A stretch of 54,291 bases of DNA from Polaromonas sp. (GTDB lineage Bacteria > Pseudomonadota > Gammaproteobacteria > Burkholderiales > Burkholderiaceae_C), in assembly GCF_029945895.1 (NCBI RefSeq), contig NZ_JAQSDL010000032.1, positions 1 through 54,291 of the forward strand, written 5' to 3'. Shown one piece after another: positions 26,736 through 35,803 of the stretch. A program made the position numbers and the translations under genes. The notes beneath the pieces were generated by a model that saw only the letters and a program-made list of their open reading frames with translations, ran no database searches and had not been told where the DNA came from. Every line of letters begins with the position of its first letter. Within the stretch, counting starts at the first letter, position 1.

Positions 26736-27350
26736 CTATTCCGCTTTGGCGGGCAGCGCCGGTTGCGCTGAACCCGTGCCAGCCAGCGCGGTTGCCGGCT
26801 TGGCTGCCGGCAAGGGCTCCAGAATGCTCACCGGAGGGTTCTTCTTCATCTCCTCGGCGAAAGTGGACTGCACGGGGCTCATGCATTCGTCGGCCAGGCG
26901 CTGGCCCAGCTTCTGGCTCATCAGCATGGACTTGTTGCCCAGCTGCAGCCACATCGCGCCTCTCCGGCCATCTTCGAGGCGAATGGCGCCAGTGCGGCTC
27001 CCCACCGGGTGCATGTAGAACTTCGCGGTGCTGGTCTGCACCAGGAAAAAGCCCGGACGCTTGGTGCTTGGCGTGACAGTCACCGACGCACCCAGTTCGC
27101 ACGGAATGGTGCCCACATAAACCCGCTTGGCAAGCTCCAGGTCTTCGGGAGTCAGCGTGACGCTGGGGTCGTCATCGATGGGGGTCACTTCTTCGACCGC
27201 TTTGGCCGCAGAGCGTTTGATCGGTGCGCGTTTGGCCGCCTGTGCGGGCTTGACGGCGGCAGCCTTGGGCGCGGGTTTGGGCGTGGCGGTCTGGGCCAGC
27301 AGCAGGGCGGGGGCGGCAAGCGCCAGGGCAGCAAGAACAGTGCGTTTCAT
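26736..27350 (-). CDS. Secreted or periplasmic protein of unknown function
   Basis: 204 residues. The N-terminus MKRTVLAALALAAPALLLAQ is a signal peptide with likely cleavage after LLLAQ. It is followed by a basic Ala/Pro/Lys linker to about residue 55, then a compact domain (VTLTPEDLELAKRVYVGTIP, KRPGFFLVQTSTAKFYMHPV, GRRGAMWLQLGNKSMLMS), and a low-complexity Ala/Pro tail. I know it only as a conserved hypothetical near acnB in Burkholderiales. The ATG at 27350 follows AAGGAAA. It is 39 bp after the CitE-like gene. Confidence 0.75.
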   Translation of the reverse strand: MKRTVLAALALAAPALLLAQTATPKPAPKAAAVKPAQAAKRAPIKRSAAKAVEEVTPIDDDPSVTLTPEDLELAKRVYVGTIPCELGASVTVTPSTKRPGFFLVQTSTAKFYMHPVGSRTGAIRLEDGRRGAMWLQLGNKSMLMSQKLGQRLADECMSPVQSTFAEEMKKNPPVSILEPLPAAKPATALAGTGSAQPALPAKAE

Positions 27351-27389
27351 GGGGTTTCCTTGGGAAAAGGTCGGCAATCTAGCAAGCAA

Positions 27390-28379
27390 TTAATGAAGCG
27401 CGGCAGAAAAATACGCTTGCGCCTCATGCGGTAATACGCGGCCGGTCTGGTGCGCCCGCTCCAGCACCTGCCAGAAATAGCGGTAACTGGCGCGGTCGTG
27501 CAACTGGCCTTCAAAACTGATGGGCGCCCAATCGGCATGTGCGCCAGCAGCTATTATTTTTGTAGCGTTCTCGATCTCGCCTTCGCTGGGCGCAAAAGCC
27601 TCGAGAATGGGCCGGATCTGGCCCGGGTGGATGCTCCACATCCGCGTGTAACCGAACTCGCGGGCGGCTTTTTGGGCGGCCGCCTTCATGGCTGCAGTGT
27701 CACTGAATTCGGTGACAACACAGTGCGAGGGGACTTTGGCGCAGGCATGGGCGGCAGAGGCGATCTCGAGCTTGGCGCGCACCACCAGCGGATGCGTGAA
27801 CTGGCCCTGGCTGCTCATGCCGGCGGCGGGAATGGCGCCGCCGTGGCTGGAAACAAAGTCCATCAGGCCGAAGCTGAGCGACTGCACACGCGGATGGGCC
27901 GCGATGGCGAAGGCATGATGCACTGCCGCGGGCGATTCCAGCAGCACATGGACAGGCAGGTCAGGCCGCGAGGCCGCGGCCAGGGCAGCCACCACGCGTT
28001 CGACATCGGCCACCGATTCGACCTTGGGCACCATGAGGTGGCAGAGCCTGTCGCCGACCTGGCCGGCAAGGGTGGCAATGTCCGCTTCAAACGCCGGATG
28101 GTCCACCGCATGGACCCGCACCGCCACACGCGCGCCGTCGGCGGCTTGAGCGACCAGCGCGCACACCAGCGCCGCGTGATCGGCCTCGCCACCAACGGGC
28201 GCGCCGTCCTCGCAGTCCAGCGTCACGTCAAACACGCAGGTGCCGAACTCCTCGGTCATCTCCGCCTGCAGCTGCAGGCTTTTGCGCATCCGTGCCTCGA
28301 CGCCGCTGTAGTGGTCACAGACCGGCAACAAAGCTGCCGAGGCCTGGGCGCCAAGAAGAACGTCGCGGGGATGTGTCAC
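27390..28379 (-). CDS. HpcH/HpaI aldolase / citrate-lyase beta-like (CitE-like) protein
   Basis: 329 residues. TIM-barrel CoA-ester lyase family (malyl-CoA or citryl-CoA type), Mg2+-dependent. Marks: [62 protein letters not shown] and [11 protein letters not shown]. The exact CoA substrate is uncertain. The start at 28379 is a GTG, 20 bp after mdh. Residues [15 protein letters not shown] are encoded by a copy of the dispersed repeat (27512-27567). Its place after mdh is consistent with malate/acetyl-CoA chemistry. Confidence 0.88.
   Translation of the reverse strand: MTHPRDVLLGAQASAALLPVCDHYSGVEARMRKSLQLQAEMTEEFGTCVFDVTLDCEDGAPVGGEADHAALVCALVAQAADGARVAVRVHAVDHPAFEADIATLAGQVGDRLCHLMVPKVESVADVERVVAALAAASRPDLPVHVLLESPAAVHHAFAIAAHPRVQSLSFGLMDFVSSHGGAIPAAGMSSQGQFTHPLVVRAKLEIASAAHACAKVPSHCVVTEFSDTAAMKAAAQKAAREFGYTRMWSIHPGQIRPILEAFAPSEGEIENATKIIAAGAHADWAPISFEGQLHDRASYRYFWQVLERAHQTGRVLPHEAQAYFSAALH
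27512..27567 (-). repeat. Dispersed two-hairpin repeat, copy 6, inside the CitE-like gene
   Basis: On the minus strand: CGCTACAAAAATAATAGCTG, CTGGCGCACATGCC, GATTGGGC, ending in CAGTTTTG. It is read in the same frame (…IIAA.A…) as the copy inside trpF. Confidence 0.6.
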
Positions 28380-28399
28380 TACTGTGTGCTTCTGCGCAA

Positions 28400-29386
28400 T
28401 CAGAGCAGGTGCTTGACGCCGTCCTGCTCACCCTTGAGCTCGTCCAGGGTCTTGTTGATGCGCTCCTGGCTGAAAGCGTCGATCTCCAGGCCCTCGACCA
28501 GCTTGTACTCGCCACCTTCGCAGGTGACGGGGAAGCCGAACATGACGTCCTTGGGAATGCCGTACTGGCCGTCCGATGGAATGCCCATGGTGACCCATTT
28601 GCCCTTGGTGCCCAGCGCCCAGTCGCGCATGTGGTCGATGGCGGCGTTGGCAGCCGAAGCGGCGGAAGACGAACCGCGCGCTTCAATGATGGCGGCGCCG
28701 CGCTTGCCGACGGTCGGCAGGAAGGTGTTGGCGTTCCACTCCTGGTCGTTGATCATCTTGGCGACGCTTTCGCCATTGATGGTGGCAAAGCGGTAGTCGG
28801 CGTACATGGTCGGCGAGTGGTTGCCCCAGACCGTGAGTTTTTCGATGTCGGCCACGGCCTTGCCTGTTTTGGCGGCGAGCTGGCTGGCAGCACGGTTGTG
28901 GTCCAGGCGCAGCATGGCGGTGAAGTTCTTGCGCGGCAGATCGGGCGCGCTTTTCATCGCGATGTAGGCATTGGTGTTGGCGGGATTGCCAACCACCAGC
29001 ACCTTGACGTTGCGGCTGGCCACGGCGTTGAGTGCCTTGCCCTGCGCCGTGAAGATGGCGCCGTTGACGGCCAGCAGTTCGGCACGCTCCATGCCCGGGC
29101 CGCGGGGACGCGAACCCACCAGCAGCGCGTAGTCGGCGTCCTTGAAGGCCTTCATGGGATCGTCATACGCCTCCATGCCGACCAGCAGCGGGAAGGCGCA
29201 GTCGTCGAGCTCCATCATCACGCCCTTGAGCGCCTTTTGCGGGCCTTCCACCGGCACTTCCAGCAATTGCAGGATCACCGGCTGGTCCTTGCCCAGCATT
29301 TCACCGGAAGCGATGCGGAACAGAAGTGCGTAACCGATTTGACCAGCGGCCCCTGTAACGGCAACACGGACGGGTTTTTTGCTCAT
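28400..29386 (-). CDS. mdh: Malate dehydrogenase
   Basis: 328 residues, LDH-like type-2 MDH, oxidising malate to oxaloacetate with NAD. Marks: [15 protein letters not shown] (NAD binding), [17 protein letters not shown] (mobile loop), GNPANTNAY, catalytic LDHNR (D162, R165) and H190 in WGNHSPTMY. The ATG at 29386 follows GGAG. It is first in a minus-strand unit with the CitE-like gene and the secreted unknown. The 212-bp divergent gap to gntR holds a CRP-type site and the TCTTATATAAGA palindrome. Confidence 0.98.
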   Translation of the reverse strand: MSKKPVRVAVTGAAGQIGYALLFRIASGEMLGKDQPVILQLLEVPVEGPQKALKGVMMELDDCAFPLLVGMEAYDDPMKAFKDADYALLVGSRPRGPGMERAELLAVNGAIFTAQGKALNAVASRNVKVLVVGNPANTNAYIAMKSAPDLPRKNFTAMLRLDHNRAASQLAAKTGKAVADIEKLTVWGNHSPTMYADYRFATINGESVAKMINDQEWNANTFLPTVGKRGAAIIEARGSSSAASAANAAIDHMRDWALGTKGKWVTMGIPSDGQYGIPKDVMFGFPVTCEGGEYKLVEGLEIDAFSQERINKTLDELKGEQDGVKHLL

Positions 29387-29468
29387 GGTGGAGAACTCCA
29401 GGAAGGTTGTAAATCGGTTGAAGAGGTAACAATGAAGTGGTTTGCGCAGCCTGGGCGCCCCGAACGCA

Positions 29469-29484
29469 TGTGACCTACATCACA
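29469..29484. promoter_or_regulatory. Symmetric CRP-type site TGTGACCTACATCACA
   Basis: An exact TGTGA-N6-TCACA match, 83 bp upstream of the mdh start and 115-130 bp upstream of gntR. This is the consensus for CRP/Vfr-like regulators. Which regulator binds it in this organism is unknown. Confidence 0.65.
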
Positions 29485-29548
29485 CGGGGGCAAAGCGTTG
29501 CGTCGACTCAGCCAAAGATTTTACGCTGGAAAACCCGCAGACGTCAAT

Positions 29549-29576
29549 TTGTCTTATGTCTTATATAAGATATGAT
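29549..29576 (+). promoter_or_regulatory. gntR promoter with palindromic operator in the spacer
   Basis: -35 TTGTCT (29549-29554), 16-bp spacer, -10 TATGAT (29571-29576). The palindrome TCTTATATAAGA fills 29559-29570, directly before the -10, so a bound protein should block RNA polymerase. Autoregulation by the adjacent GntR protein is inferred. Confidence 0.6.
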
Positions 29577-29598
29577 CGGACAGCTTCACACACCCCCC

Positions 29599-30369
29599 AT
29601 GGCCGCCATCCCTCCCCCGTCCGCCGATGATTTTGCAGGTGCCACGCCGGCCTTCAGCCCGTTGTACCAGCAGATCAAGGGCCTGATCCTGCAAAGCCTG
29701 CAATCGGGAGAGTGGAAGCCGGGCGAAGCGATTCCCTCCGAGATGGACCTGGCCGCGCGCTACCGCGTGAGCCAGGGCACGGTGCGCAAAGCCATTGATG
29801 AGCTGGCCGCCGACAACCTGGTGGTGCGGCGTCAGGGCAAGGGCACCTTTGTGGCCACGCACGCCGAGCAGCATGTGCAGTTCCGTTTTCTCAAACTCGT
29901 GCCTGACAGCGGCACACCGGGCAGCGAAGGCCCGGCCCAGCGCGACATCATCGACTGCCGGCGCGTGCGCGCCAGCGCCGACATCGCCCGCGCGCTGGCG
30001 CTGCGCACCGGCGACGCCGTGCTGCAGGCACGCCGTGTGCTGAGTTTTGCCGGAACACCGACGATTCTGGAAGACCTCTGGTTGCCCGCGGCCCCGTTCA
30101 AGGGGCTGACCACTGAGCGGCTGGCCGACTACCATGGCCCGATGTACGCGCTGTTCGAGATCGAGTTCAATGTGCGCATGGTTCGCGCCGAAGAAAAAAT
30201 ACGCGCCGAGGCCGCCACCGACGGGCGCGAGCTGCTCCTGAAAGTGGAGCAAGGCACGCCCCTGCTGAGCGTGGAGCGCATCGCCTACACCTACAACGAT
30301 GTGCCGATGGAATTGCGGCGCGGTTATTACCGCACCGACACCCACTACTACCGCAATACCCTGAGCTGA
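29599..30369 (+). CDS. GntR-family regulator, HutC/UTRA type
   Basis: 256 residues. A winged helix-turn-helix (about 18-85: PLYQQIKGLILQSLQSGEWK, SEMDLAARYRVSQGTVRKAI, QGKGTFVATH) followed by a UTRA ligand-binding domain (about 105-250). It stands between mdh and the sdh operon, as in many Burkholderiales, so TCA-cycle control is likely. The ATG at 29599 is preferred: the upstream ATG at 29572 lies inside the probable -10 box. Either way the ribosome site is poor. The effector is unknown. A DUF2256 gene follows 8 bp after the stop. Confidence 0.88.
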   Translation: MAAIPPPSADDFAGATPAFSPLYQQIKGLILQSLQSGEWKPGEAIPSEMDLAARYRVSQGTVRKAIDELAADNLVVRRQGKGTFVATHAEQHVQFRFLKLVPDSGTPGSEGPAQRDIIDCRRVRASADIARALALRTGDAVLQARRVLSFAGTPTILEDLWLPAAPFKGLTTERLADYHGPMYALFEIEFNVRMVRAEEKIRAEAATDGRELLLKVEQGTPLLSVERIAYTYNDVPMELRRGYYRTDTHYYRNTLS

Positions 30370-30377
30370 AAGCGGCC

Positions 30378-30557
30378 ATGGGCTTCAAAGGCAACAAGTC
30401 ATCGCTGCCGAGCAAGACCTGCCTGGCGTGCGGCCGCGAGATGAGCTGGCGCAAGAGCTGGGCCAAAAACTGGGACCAGGTCAAATACTGCTCCCAGGCC
30501 TGCCGCGCGAACAAACCAGCAACAGGAAAACCGGCACCAGTAGCCGACAAAACATAG
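30378..30557 (+). CDS. DUF2256 zinc-ribbon protein
   Basis: 59 residues. The core KTCLACGREMSWRKSWAKNW has C15 and C18; WDQVKYCSQACR adds C38 and C42, a zinc-ribbon arrangement exactly as in DUF2256. A short Ala/Pro/Lys tail follows. Function is unknown. Members are repeatedly found next to cryptochrome/photolyase-like genes, and here one follows 46 bp later. It is 8 bp after gntR, so it is probably co-transcribed with it. Confidence 0.88.
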   Translation: MGFKGNKSSLPSKTCLACGREMSWRKSWAKNWDQVKYCSQACRANKPATGKPAPVADKT

Positions 30558-30603
30558 GCCGTATTGCAGCGCGGGGCATTGACGGCCGCACGGTTCAGGG
30601 ACA

Positions 30604-32196
30604 ATGAAGGCAATGCCTCCCGCTTCCTGCCGCCACCTGATCCTGATCCTGGGCGACCAGCTCGACGGCGACTCCGCTGCTTTCGACCACCTCGATCCCA
30701 CCCGGGACGTCGTGCTGATGATCGAGGCACGGGAAGAGTCCACCCACGTCTGGTCGCACAAGGCGCGCACGGTGTTGTTTCTGTCAGCCATGCGGCATTT
30801 CGCCGACACGCTCCGGCAGCGCGGCTGGCGCGTGGCCTACCGCGCCATCGATGCGGAAGGCGACCTCACACTGGCCGATGGCCTGCGCGCCGCAATCGCC
30901 CGGTACCGGCCTGAACGCGTCATTGGTGTGGAGCCGGGCGACCTGCGGGTTCGCAGGCAGATGGACGAAGCTCTTGAATCCCTCGTCACCCCGTCCGCCG
31001 CCACAGCGGCTGAACAGCCGGCCTCCTTCATGGAATGGCGTGAAGACAGACATTTCATGTGCGCGCTGCCGCGGTTTCGGCGCTGGGCCGGCCAGTCGGG
31101 CAGCCTGCGCATGGAATTTTTCTACCGCATGATGCGCCAGGAGTACCAGGTGCTGATGGACGACGGGAAACCGGCAGGCGGGCAGTGGAACTACGACGCC
31201 GACAACCGCAAGGGGTTTGGCAAGGCCGGGCCGCAGCATCTGCCTCGCCCCCCGGTGTTTGAACCCGACGCCATCACACGCGAGGTCATGGCGCTGGTCG
31301 GGCAGGAGTTTGCCGGTCATCCCGGTGACCTGGAGCGCTTCAACTGGCCGGTTTCGCGTGAGCAGGCACTGCAGGCGCTGGCCGACTTCATCACCGAGCG
31401 CCTGCCCGACTTCGGCAAACACCAGGATGCCATGTGGACCGGTCTGGACTTTGGCTGGCACGCCCTGCTGTCTAGCTCGCTCAACCTCAAGCTGCTCAAC
31501 CCGCTGGAGGTGGTGCTTGCCGCCGAGAACGCCTATCGGACCCGCAACCTTGATCTGGCCAGCGTGGAAGGATTTATCCGCCAGGTGCTGGGCTGGCGCG
31601 AATTCATCCGCGGCGTGTATTTCCTGGACATGCCCGAGCTCAAGACCGCCAACCACTTCGGCCACGACCGGCCCCTGCCCGCGTGGTACTGGACCGGCGA
31701 AACCCACATGAACTGCATGCACCAGTGCATCAGCCAGACACTGGCCAATGGCTACTCGCACCACATCCAGCGCCTGATGGTGACCGGCATGTTCGGAGTC
31801 ACTGCGCAAATCAGTCCGCAGCAGCTGTGCGACTGGTATCTGGCGGTGTATGTCGACGCGGTGGAATGGGTGGAGCTGCCCAATACGGCCGGCATGGCGC
31901 TGTTTGCCAACGGCGGGCGTTTCACCTCCAAACCTTATGTGGCCAGCGGCGCCTATGTCAAACGCATGAGCAACTATTGCAGCGGCTGCCGGTATGAGCC
32001 CGAAACGCGGACCGGCCCCAACGCCTGCCCGATGACCACGCTGTACTGGAATTTTCTGGACCGGCACGAAACGGCTTTCACAGCCAACCCGCGGACGGCG
32101 CTGATGATCAAGCACCTGCAGCGCATGGCGCCGCAGGACAGGCAGCTGTTGCGTGCACAGGCGCAGGACATGCTGGCCGGACTGGATCAGCTGTAA
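30604..32196 (+). CDS. Fe-S bacterial cryptochrome/photolyase (PhrB-like, probable (6-4) photolyase)
   Basis: 530 residues. N-terminal Rossmann-like domain (LILILGDQLDGDSAAFDHLD) and helical FAD domain (NLKLLNPLEVV, RQVLGWREFIRGVYF, NGYSHHIQRLMVTG). Cysteines C371, C459, C462 and C475 have the same spacing (88, 3, 13) as the [4Fe-4S] ligands of Agrobacterium PhrB, a (6-4) photolyase that uses a lumazine antenna. The protein should therefore repair UV (6-4) photoproducts or act as a light sensor. Two close ATGs (30604, 30613) are possible. It sits unexpectedly between gntR and sdhC. Confidence 0.9.
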   Translation: MKAMPPASCRHLILILGDQLDGDSAAFDHLDPTRDVVLMIEAREESTHVWSHKARTVLFLSAMRHFADTLRQRGWRVAYRAIDAEGDLTLADGLRAAIARYRPERVIGVEPGDLRVRRQMDEALESLVTPSAATAAEQPASFMEWREDRHFMCALPRFRRWAGQSGSLRMEFFYRMMRQEYQVLMDDGKPAGGQWNYDADNRKGFGKAGPQHLPRPPVFEPDAITREVMALVGQEFAGHPGDLERFNWPVSREQALQALADFITERLPDFGKHQDAMWTGLDFGWHALLSSSLNLKLLNPLEVVLAAENAYRTRNLDLASVEGFIRQVLGWREFIRGVYFLDMPELKTANHFGHDRPLPAWYWTGETHMNCMHQCISQTLANGYSHHIQRLMVTGMFGVTAQISPQQLCDWYLAVYVDAVEWVELPNTAGMALFANGGRFTSKPYVASGAYVKRMSNYCSGCRYEPETRTGPNACPMTTLYWNFLDRHETAFTANPRTALMIKHLQRMAPQDRQLLRAQAQDMLAGLDQL

Positions 32197-32363
32197 TGTT
32201 CCCGTCAGCTTGCCCCGGTTTCGCGCGCTTCGACCGGACTGTGGCGTTTTTTTCGCCCCAATTTCCTGACAAAACCCTGCTGCCATGGTCTGAGCGGGCA
32301 GGTTCATTGCTGCGTTGCAATAGAATTCGAAGGTTTTCAGTTGTAACTGCTTCGTGCTTCACG

Positions 32364-32385
32364 GGCAGTTACCAGGCAGTTACCA
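32364..32385 (+). repeat. Tandem 11-bp repeat in the sdhC leader
   Basis: GGCAGTTACCA occurs twice head-to-tail, 26 bp before the sdhC start. It could be a slippage product or two adjacent binding sites. The 214-bp gap before sdhC otherwise shows only a weak -10 (TAGAAT, 32321-32326) without a good -35. Confidence 0.5.
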
Positions 32386-32410
32386 GTCCTCTCCCCACGA
32401 AAGCCCAACA

Positions 32411-32854
32411 ATGACAGAGCTGGCATCCAAACAGCGTCCCAAGCGGCCCGAGTACCGCAACATCAACGCTTTTACAGACCTGACGACCTACCGCATGACA
32501 GCCGCGGCCTGGGTTTCCATACTCCACCGCGCCAGTGGCGCCATCATGTTTCTCCTGATGCCGTTCATCATCTGGATGTTCGACACCTCGATTTCTTCAG
32601 AAATTTCATTCGAAAAATTCAAGGCCGCCTTCAACATTGGCATGCTGGGTTTGCCGGGCTTCATCTGGAAGCTGGTGGCCCTCGCGCTGATCTGGGCCTA
32701 CCTTCAGCACTTTCTGGCAGGCTTGCGCCACCTCTACATGGACGCCACGCACCGCCTGAGCAACGAATTCGGCAAAAGCACCGCACTGGTCACGCTGGTA
32801 CTGAGCATCACGCTCACGCTGATGCTGGGTGCCAAGCTGTTCGGCCTCTACTGA
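32411..32854 (+). CDS. sdhC: Succinate dehydrogenase cytochrome b556 subunit
   Basis: 147 residues, three transmembrane helices. Membrane anchor of complex II with heme b and part of the quinone site. Visible: ILHRASGAIMF (H39-R40, quinone region) and HFLAGLRHLYMD with the probable heme ligand H107. The ATG at 32411 begins MTELASKQRPKRPEY; no strong ribosome site is visible. First gene of sdhCDAB; sdhD starts 16 bp after. Confidence 0.93.
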   Translation: MTELASKQRPKRPEYRNINAFTDLTTYRMTAAAWVSILHRASGAIMFLLMPFIIWMFDTSISSEISFEKFKAAFNIGMLGLPGFIWKLVALALIWAYLQHFLAGLRHLYMDATHRLSNEFGKSTALVTLVLSITLTLMLGAKLFGLY

Positions 32855-32870
32855 TACCAAGGAGCAACCC

Positions 32871-33236
32871 ATGTCTGTGAACTACGGCTCCAAGCGCCTC
32901 GTTGTCGGCGCGCATTACGGTACCACTGACTGGCTGGCCCAGCGTGTCACCGCGGCCCTGATGGCCCTCTTTACTGTTCTGCTGCTGGCTCAGGTGATTT
33001 TCACCAAGGGCCCGCTCGGTTACGACCTCTGGGCCGGCATCTTCTCTTCGCAGTGGATGAAAGTGCTGACGTTTGTCGTGATTCTTGCCCTGCTCTACCA
33101 CGTGTGGCTGGGCATGCGCGACATCTTGATGGACTACATCAAGCCTGTGTGGCTGAAGCTCTCCCTCAACGTGTTCACGATCGTGTGGCTGGTGGCTTGC
33201 GCCGGCTGGGGCATCCAGGTTCTGTGGCGCCTGTGA
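32871..33236 (+). CDS. sdhD: Succinate dehydrogenase membrane anchor subunit
   Basis: 121 residues with three hydrophobic helices. LLYHVWLGMRDILMDYI contains the family His (H77) and the Asp-Tyr pair (D88-Y89) that takes part in quinone binding. The ATG at 32871 follows AAGGAG with ideal spacing. It lies between sdhC and sdhA in the usual order and should pair with SdhC around the heme. Confidence 0.94.
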   Translation: MSVNYGSKRLVVGAHYGTTDWLAQRVTAALMALFTVLLLAQVIFTKGPLGYDLWAGIFSSQWMKVLTFVVILALLYHVWLGMRDILMDYIKPVWLKLSLNVFTIVWLVACAGWGIQVLWRL

Positions 33237-33286
33237 TCCTTGGTACCGGTATCCACTTTTGACGACCGACTTTTGAAGAAGTAACC

Positions 33287-35080
33287 ATGACTGCATCCTC
33301 CAAGCTTCCCAAACGCAAATTTGACGTGGTGATCGTCGGAGCCGGCGGCTCCGGCATGCGCGCTTCCCTGCAACTGGCGCGTGCCGGCCTGAACGTCGCC
33401 GTGCTCTCCAAGGTGTTCCCGACACGCTCGCACACGGTGGCGGCCCAGGGCGGCATTGGTGCCTCGCTCGGCAACATGTCCGAAGACAACTGGCACTATC
33501 ACTTCTACGACACCGTCAAGGGCTCCGACTGGCTCGGCGACCAGGATGCGATTGAATACATGTGCCGCGAAGCGCCCAAGGTCGTGTACGACCTCGAGCA
33601 CATGGGCATGCCTTTCGACCGCAACCCCGACGGCACGATTTACCAGCGCCCCTTCGGCGGCCACACCGCCAACTATGGCGAAAAAGCCGTGCAGCGCGCC
33701 TGCGCCGCGGCCGACCGCACCGGCCACGCCATGCTGCACACGCTGTACCAGCAGAACGTCAAGGAAAAAACCAGCTTCTTCGTTGAATGGCTGGCGATGG
33801 ACCTGATCCGTGACGCCGCCGGTGATGTCGTCGGCGTGACGGCCATCGAGATGGAAACCGGCGACGTGCATATCTTCGAAGCCAAGACCACCTTGCTGGC
33901 CACCGGCGGCGCGGGCCGCATTTTTGCGGCGTCAACCAATGCCTTCATCAACACCGGCGACGGCCTGGGCATGGCGGCGCGTGCCGGCATCCCGCTCGAA
34001 GACATGGAGTTCTGGCAGTTCCACCCGACCGGCGTGCATGGCGCTGGCGTGTTGCTGACCGAAGGCTGCCGCGGTGAAGGCGCGATTTTGCGCAACAGCA
34101 ACGGCGAGCGTTTCATGGAGCGTTACGCACCGGCTTATAAAGATCTGGCACCGCGCGACTATGTCTCTCGCTGCATGGACCAGGAAATCAAGGAAGGCCG
34201 CGGCTGTGGGCCAAACAAGGACTACATCAACCTCGACATGACCCACCTGGGCGCCGAGACCATCATGAAGCGCCTGCCTTCGGTGTTCGAGATCGGCCAC
34301 AACTTCGCCAACGTGGACATCACCAAGGAACCGATTCCCGTGGTGCCCACCATCCACTACCAGATGGGCGGCATCCCGACCAACATCCACGGCCAGGTGG
34401 TCACGCAGGACGCCGACAACAAGAGCCAGGTCGTGGGCGGCCTGTACGCGGTCGGCGAATGCGCCTGCGTCAGCGTGCACGGCGCCAACCGCCTGGGAAC
34501 CAACTCGCTGCTCGACCTGCTGGTGTTCGGCCGCGCGGCCGGCAACCATATCGTCGAGTTCAACAAAACCACCACCCACAAGTCACTGCCGGCCGACGCC
34601 GCAGACGCCACGCTGGCGCGCATCGCGCGGCTGGACAACGCGACCGGCGGTGAATACGCGCAGGACGTGGCCAACGACATCCGCGCAGCGATGCAGCAGC
34701 ACGCCGGCGTTTTCCGTACCCAGGCCATCATGGACGAAGGCGTGGCCAAGGTCGCCGCTCTGCGCGAACGTGTCAACAACATCGGGCTCAAGGACAAGTC
34801 AAGGATTTTCAACACCGCGCGCATTGAGGCGCTGGAAGTCGAAAACCTGATTGAAGCTGCCCAGGCGACCATTGTCTCGGCCGCTGCACGCCACGAGAGC
34901 CGCGGCGCGCACTCGGTGGACGACTACGGCGATACACCGGAGCATCCGAACGGCCGCAACGACACCGACTGGCACAAACACACCCTGTGGCACAGCCAGG
35001 GCAATCGCCTGAGCTACAAGCCCGTGCAGATGAAGCCCCTGACCGTGGACTCCATCCCCCTGACCGTTCGCTCCTTTTAA
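33287..35080 (+). CDS. sdhA: Succinate dehydrogenase flavoprotein subunit
   Basis: 597 residues. Oxidises succinate to fumarate on a covalently bound FAD. Marks: VVIVGAGGSGMRASLQLA, the FAD-linking His H49 in TRSHTVAAQGGIGA, FWQFHPTGVHGAGVLLTEGCRGEG, PTIHYQMGGIP, and GECACVSVHGANRLGTNSLLDLL. The C-terminal DWHKHTLWH...YKPV is typical. The ATG at 33287 follows GAAG. sdhE, encoded downstream, should attach its FAD. Confidence 0.98.
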   Translation: MTASSKLPKRKFDVVIVGAGGSGMRASLQLARAGLNVAVLSKVFPTRSHTVAAQGGIGASLGNMSEDNWHYHFYDTVKGSDWLGDQDAIEYMCREAPKVVYDLEHMGMPFDRNPDGTIYQRPFGGHTANYGEKAVQRACAAADRTGHAMLHTLYQQNVKEKTSFFVEWLAMDLIRDAAGDVVGVTAIEMETGDVHIFEAKTTLLATGGAGRIFAASTNAFINTGDGLGMAARAGIPLEDMEFWQFHPTGVHGAGVLLTEGCRGEGAILRNSNGERFMERYAPAYKDLAPRDYVSRCMDQEIKEGRGCGPNKDYINLDMTHLGAETIMKRLPSVFEIGHNFANVDITKEPIPVVPTIHYQMGGIPTNIHGQVVTQDADNKSQVVGGLYAVGECACVSVHGANRLGTNSLLDLLVFGRAAGNHIVEFNKTTTHKSLPADAADATLARIARLDNATGGEYAQDVANDIRAAMQQHAGVFRTQAIMDEGVAKVAALRERVNNIGLKDKSRIFNTARIEALEVENLIEAAQATIVSAAARHESRGAHSVDDYGDTPEHPNGRNDTDWHKHTLWHSQGNRLSYKPVQMKPLTVDSIPLTVRSF

Positions 35081-35096
35081 GACAAGCGGGAACCCC

Positions 35097-35801
35097 ATGA
35101 CCAAACGTACTTTCAAGATCTACCGCTACGACCCGGACACCGACGCCAAGCCCTACATGCAGACCATCGAGGTCGAACTCGACGGCAGCGAACGCATGCT
35201 ACTGGACGCGCTGATGAAACTCAAGGCGCAGGACCCCACCATTTCCTTCCGCCGTTCCTGCCGCGAAGGCGTGTGCGGCTCGGACGCCATGAATATCAAC
35301 GGCAAGAACGGCCTGGCCTGCCTGACCAACATGCGCACGCTGCCAGGCGAGATTGTGCTCAAGCCGCTGCCGGGCCTGCCGGTGGTGCGCGACCTGATCG
35401 TCGACATGACGGACTTCTTCAAGCAATACAACTCGATCAAGCCCTACCTGATCAACGACAACGTGCCGCCCGAAAAAGAGCGCCTGCAAAGCCCTGAAGA
35501 ACGCGACGAGCTCAACGGCCTGTACGAGTGCATCCTGTGCGCCAGCTGCTCGACCGCCTGCCCCAGTTTCTGGTGGAACCCGGACAAGTTTGTCGGTCCG
35601 GCCGGCCTGTTGCAGGCTTACCGCTTCATCGCCGACAGTCGCGACGAGGCCACCGCCGCGCGCCTGGACAATCTTGAAGACCCGTACCGCCTGTTCCGCT
35701 GCCACACCATCATGAACTGCGTCGATGTCTGCCCCAAGGGACTCAATCCCAGCAAGGCCATCGGAAAAATCAAGGAAATGATGGTCCTGCGCGCCGTCTG
35801 A
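35097..35801 (+). CDS. sdhB: Succinate dehydrogenase iron-sulfur subunit
   Basis: 234 residues. Carries electrons from FAD to the quinone through three clusters: [2Fe-2S] in SCREGVCGSDAM...LAC, [4Fe-4S] in CILCASCSTACP, and [3Fe-4S] in CHTIMNCVDVCPKGL. Length is standard. It is 16 bp after sdhA and 2 bp before sdhE. Confidence 0.98.
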   Translation: MTKRTFKIYRYDPDTDAKPYMQTIEVELDGSERMLLDALMKLKAQDPTISFRRSCREGVCGSDAMNINGKNGLACLTNMRTLPGEIVLKPLPGLPVVRDLIVDMTDFFKQYNSIKPYLINDNVPPEKERLQSPEERDELNGLYECILCASCSTACPSFWWNPDKFVGPAGLLQAYRFIADSRDEATAARLDNLEDPYRLFRCHTIMNCVDVCPKGLNPSKAIGKIKEMMVLRAV

Positions 35802-35803
35802 GC

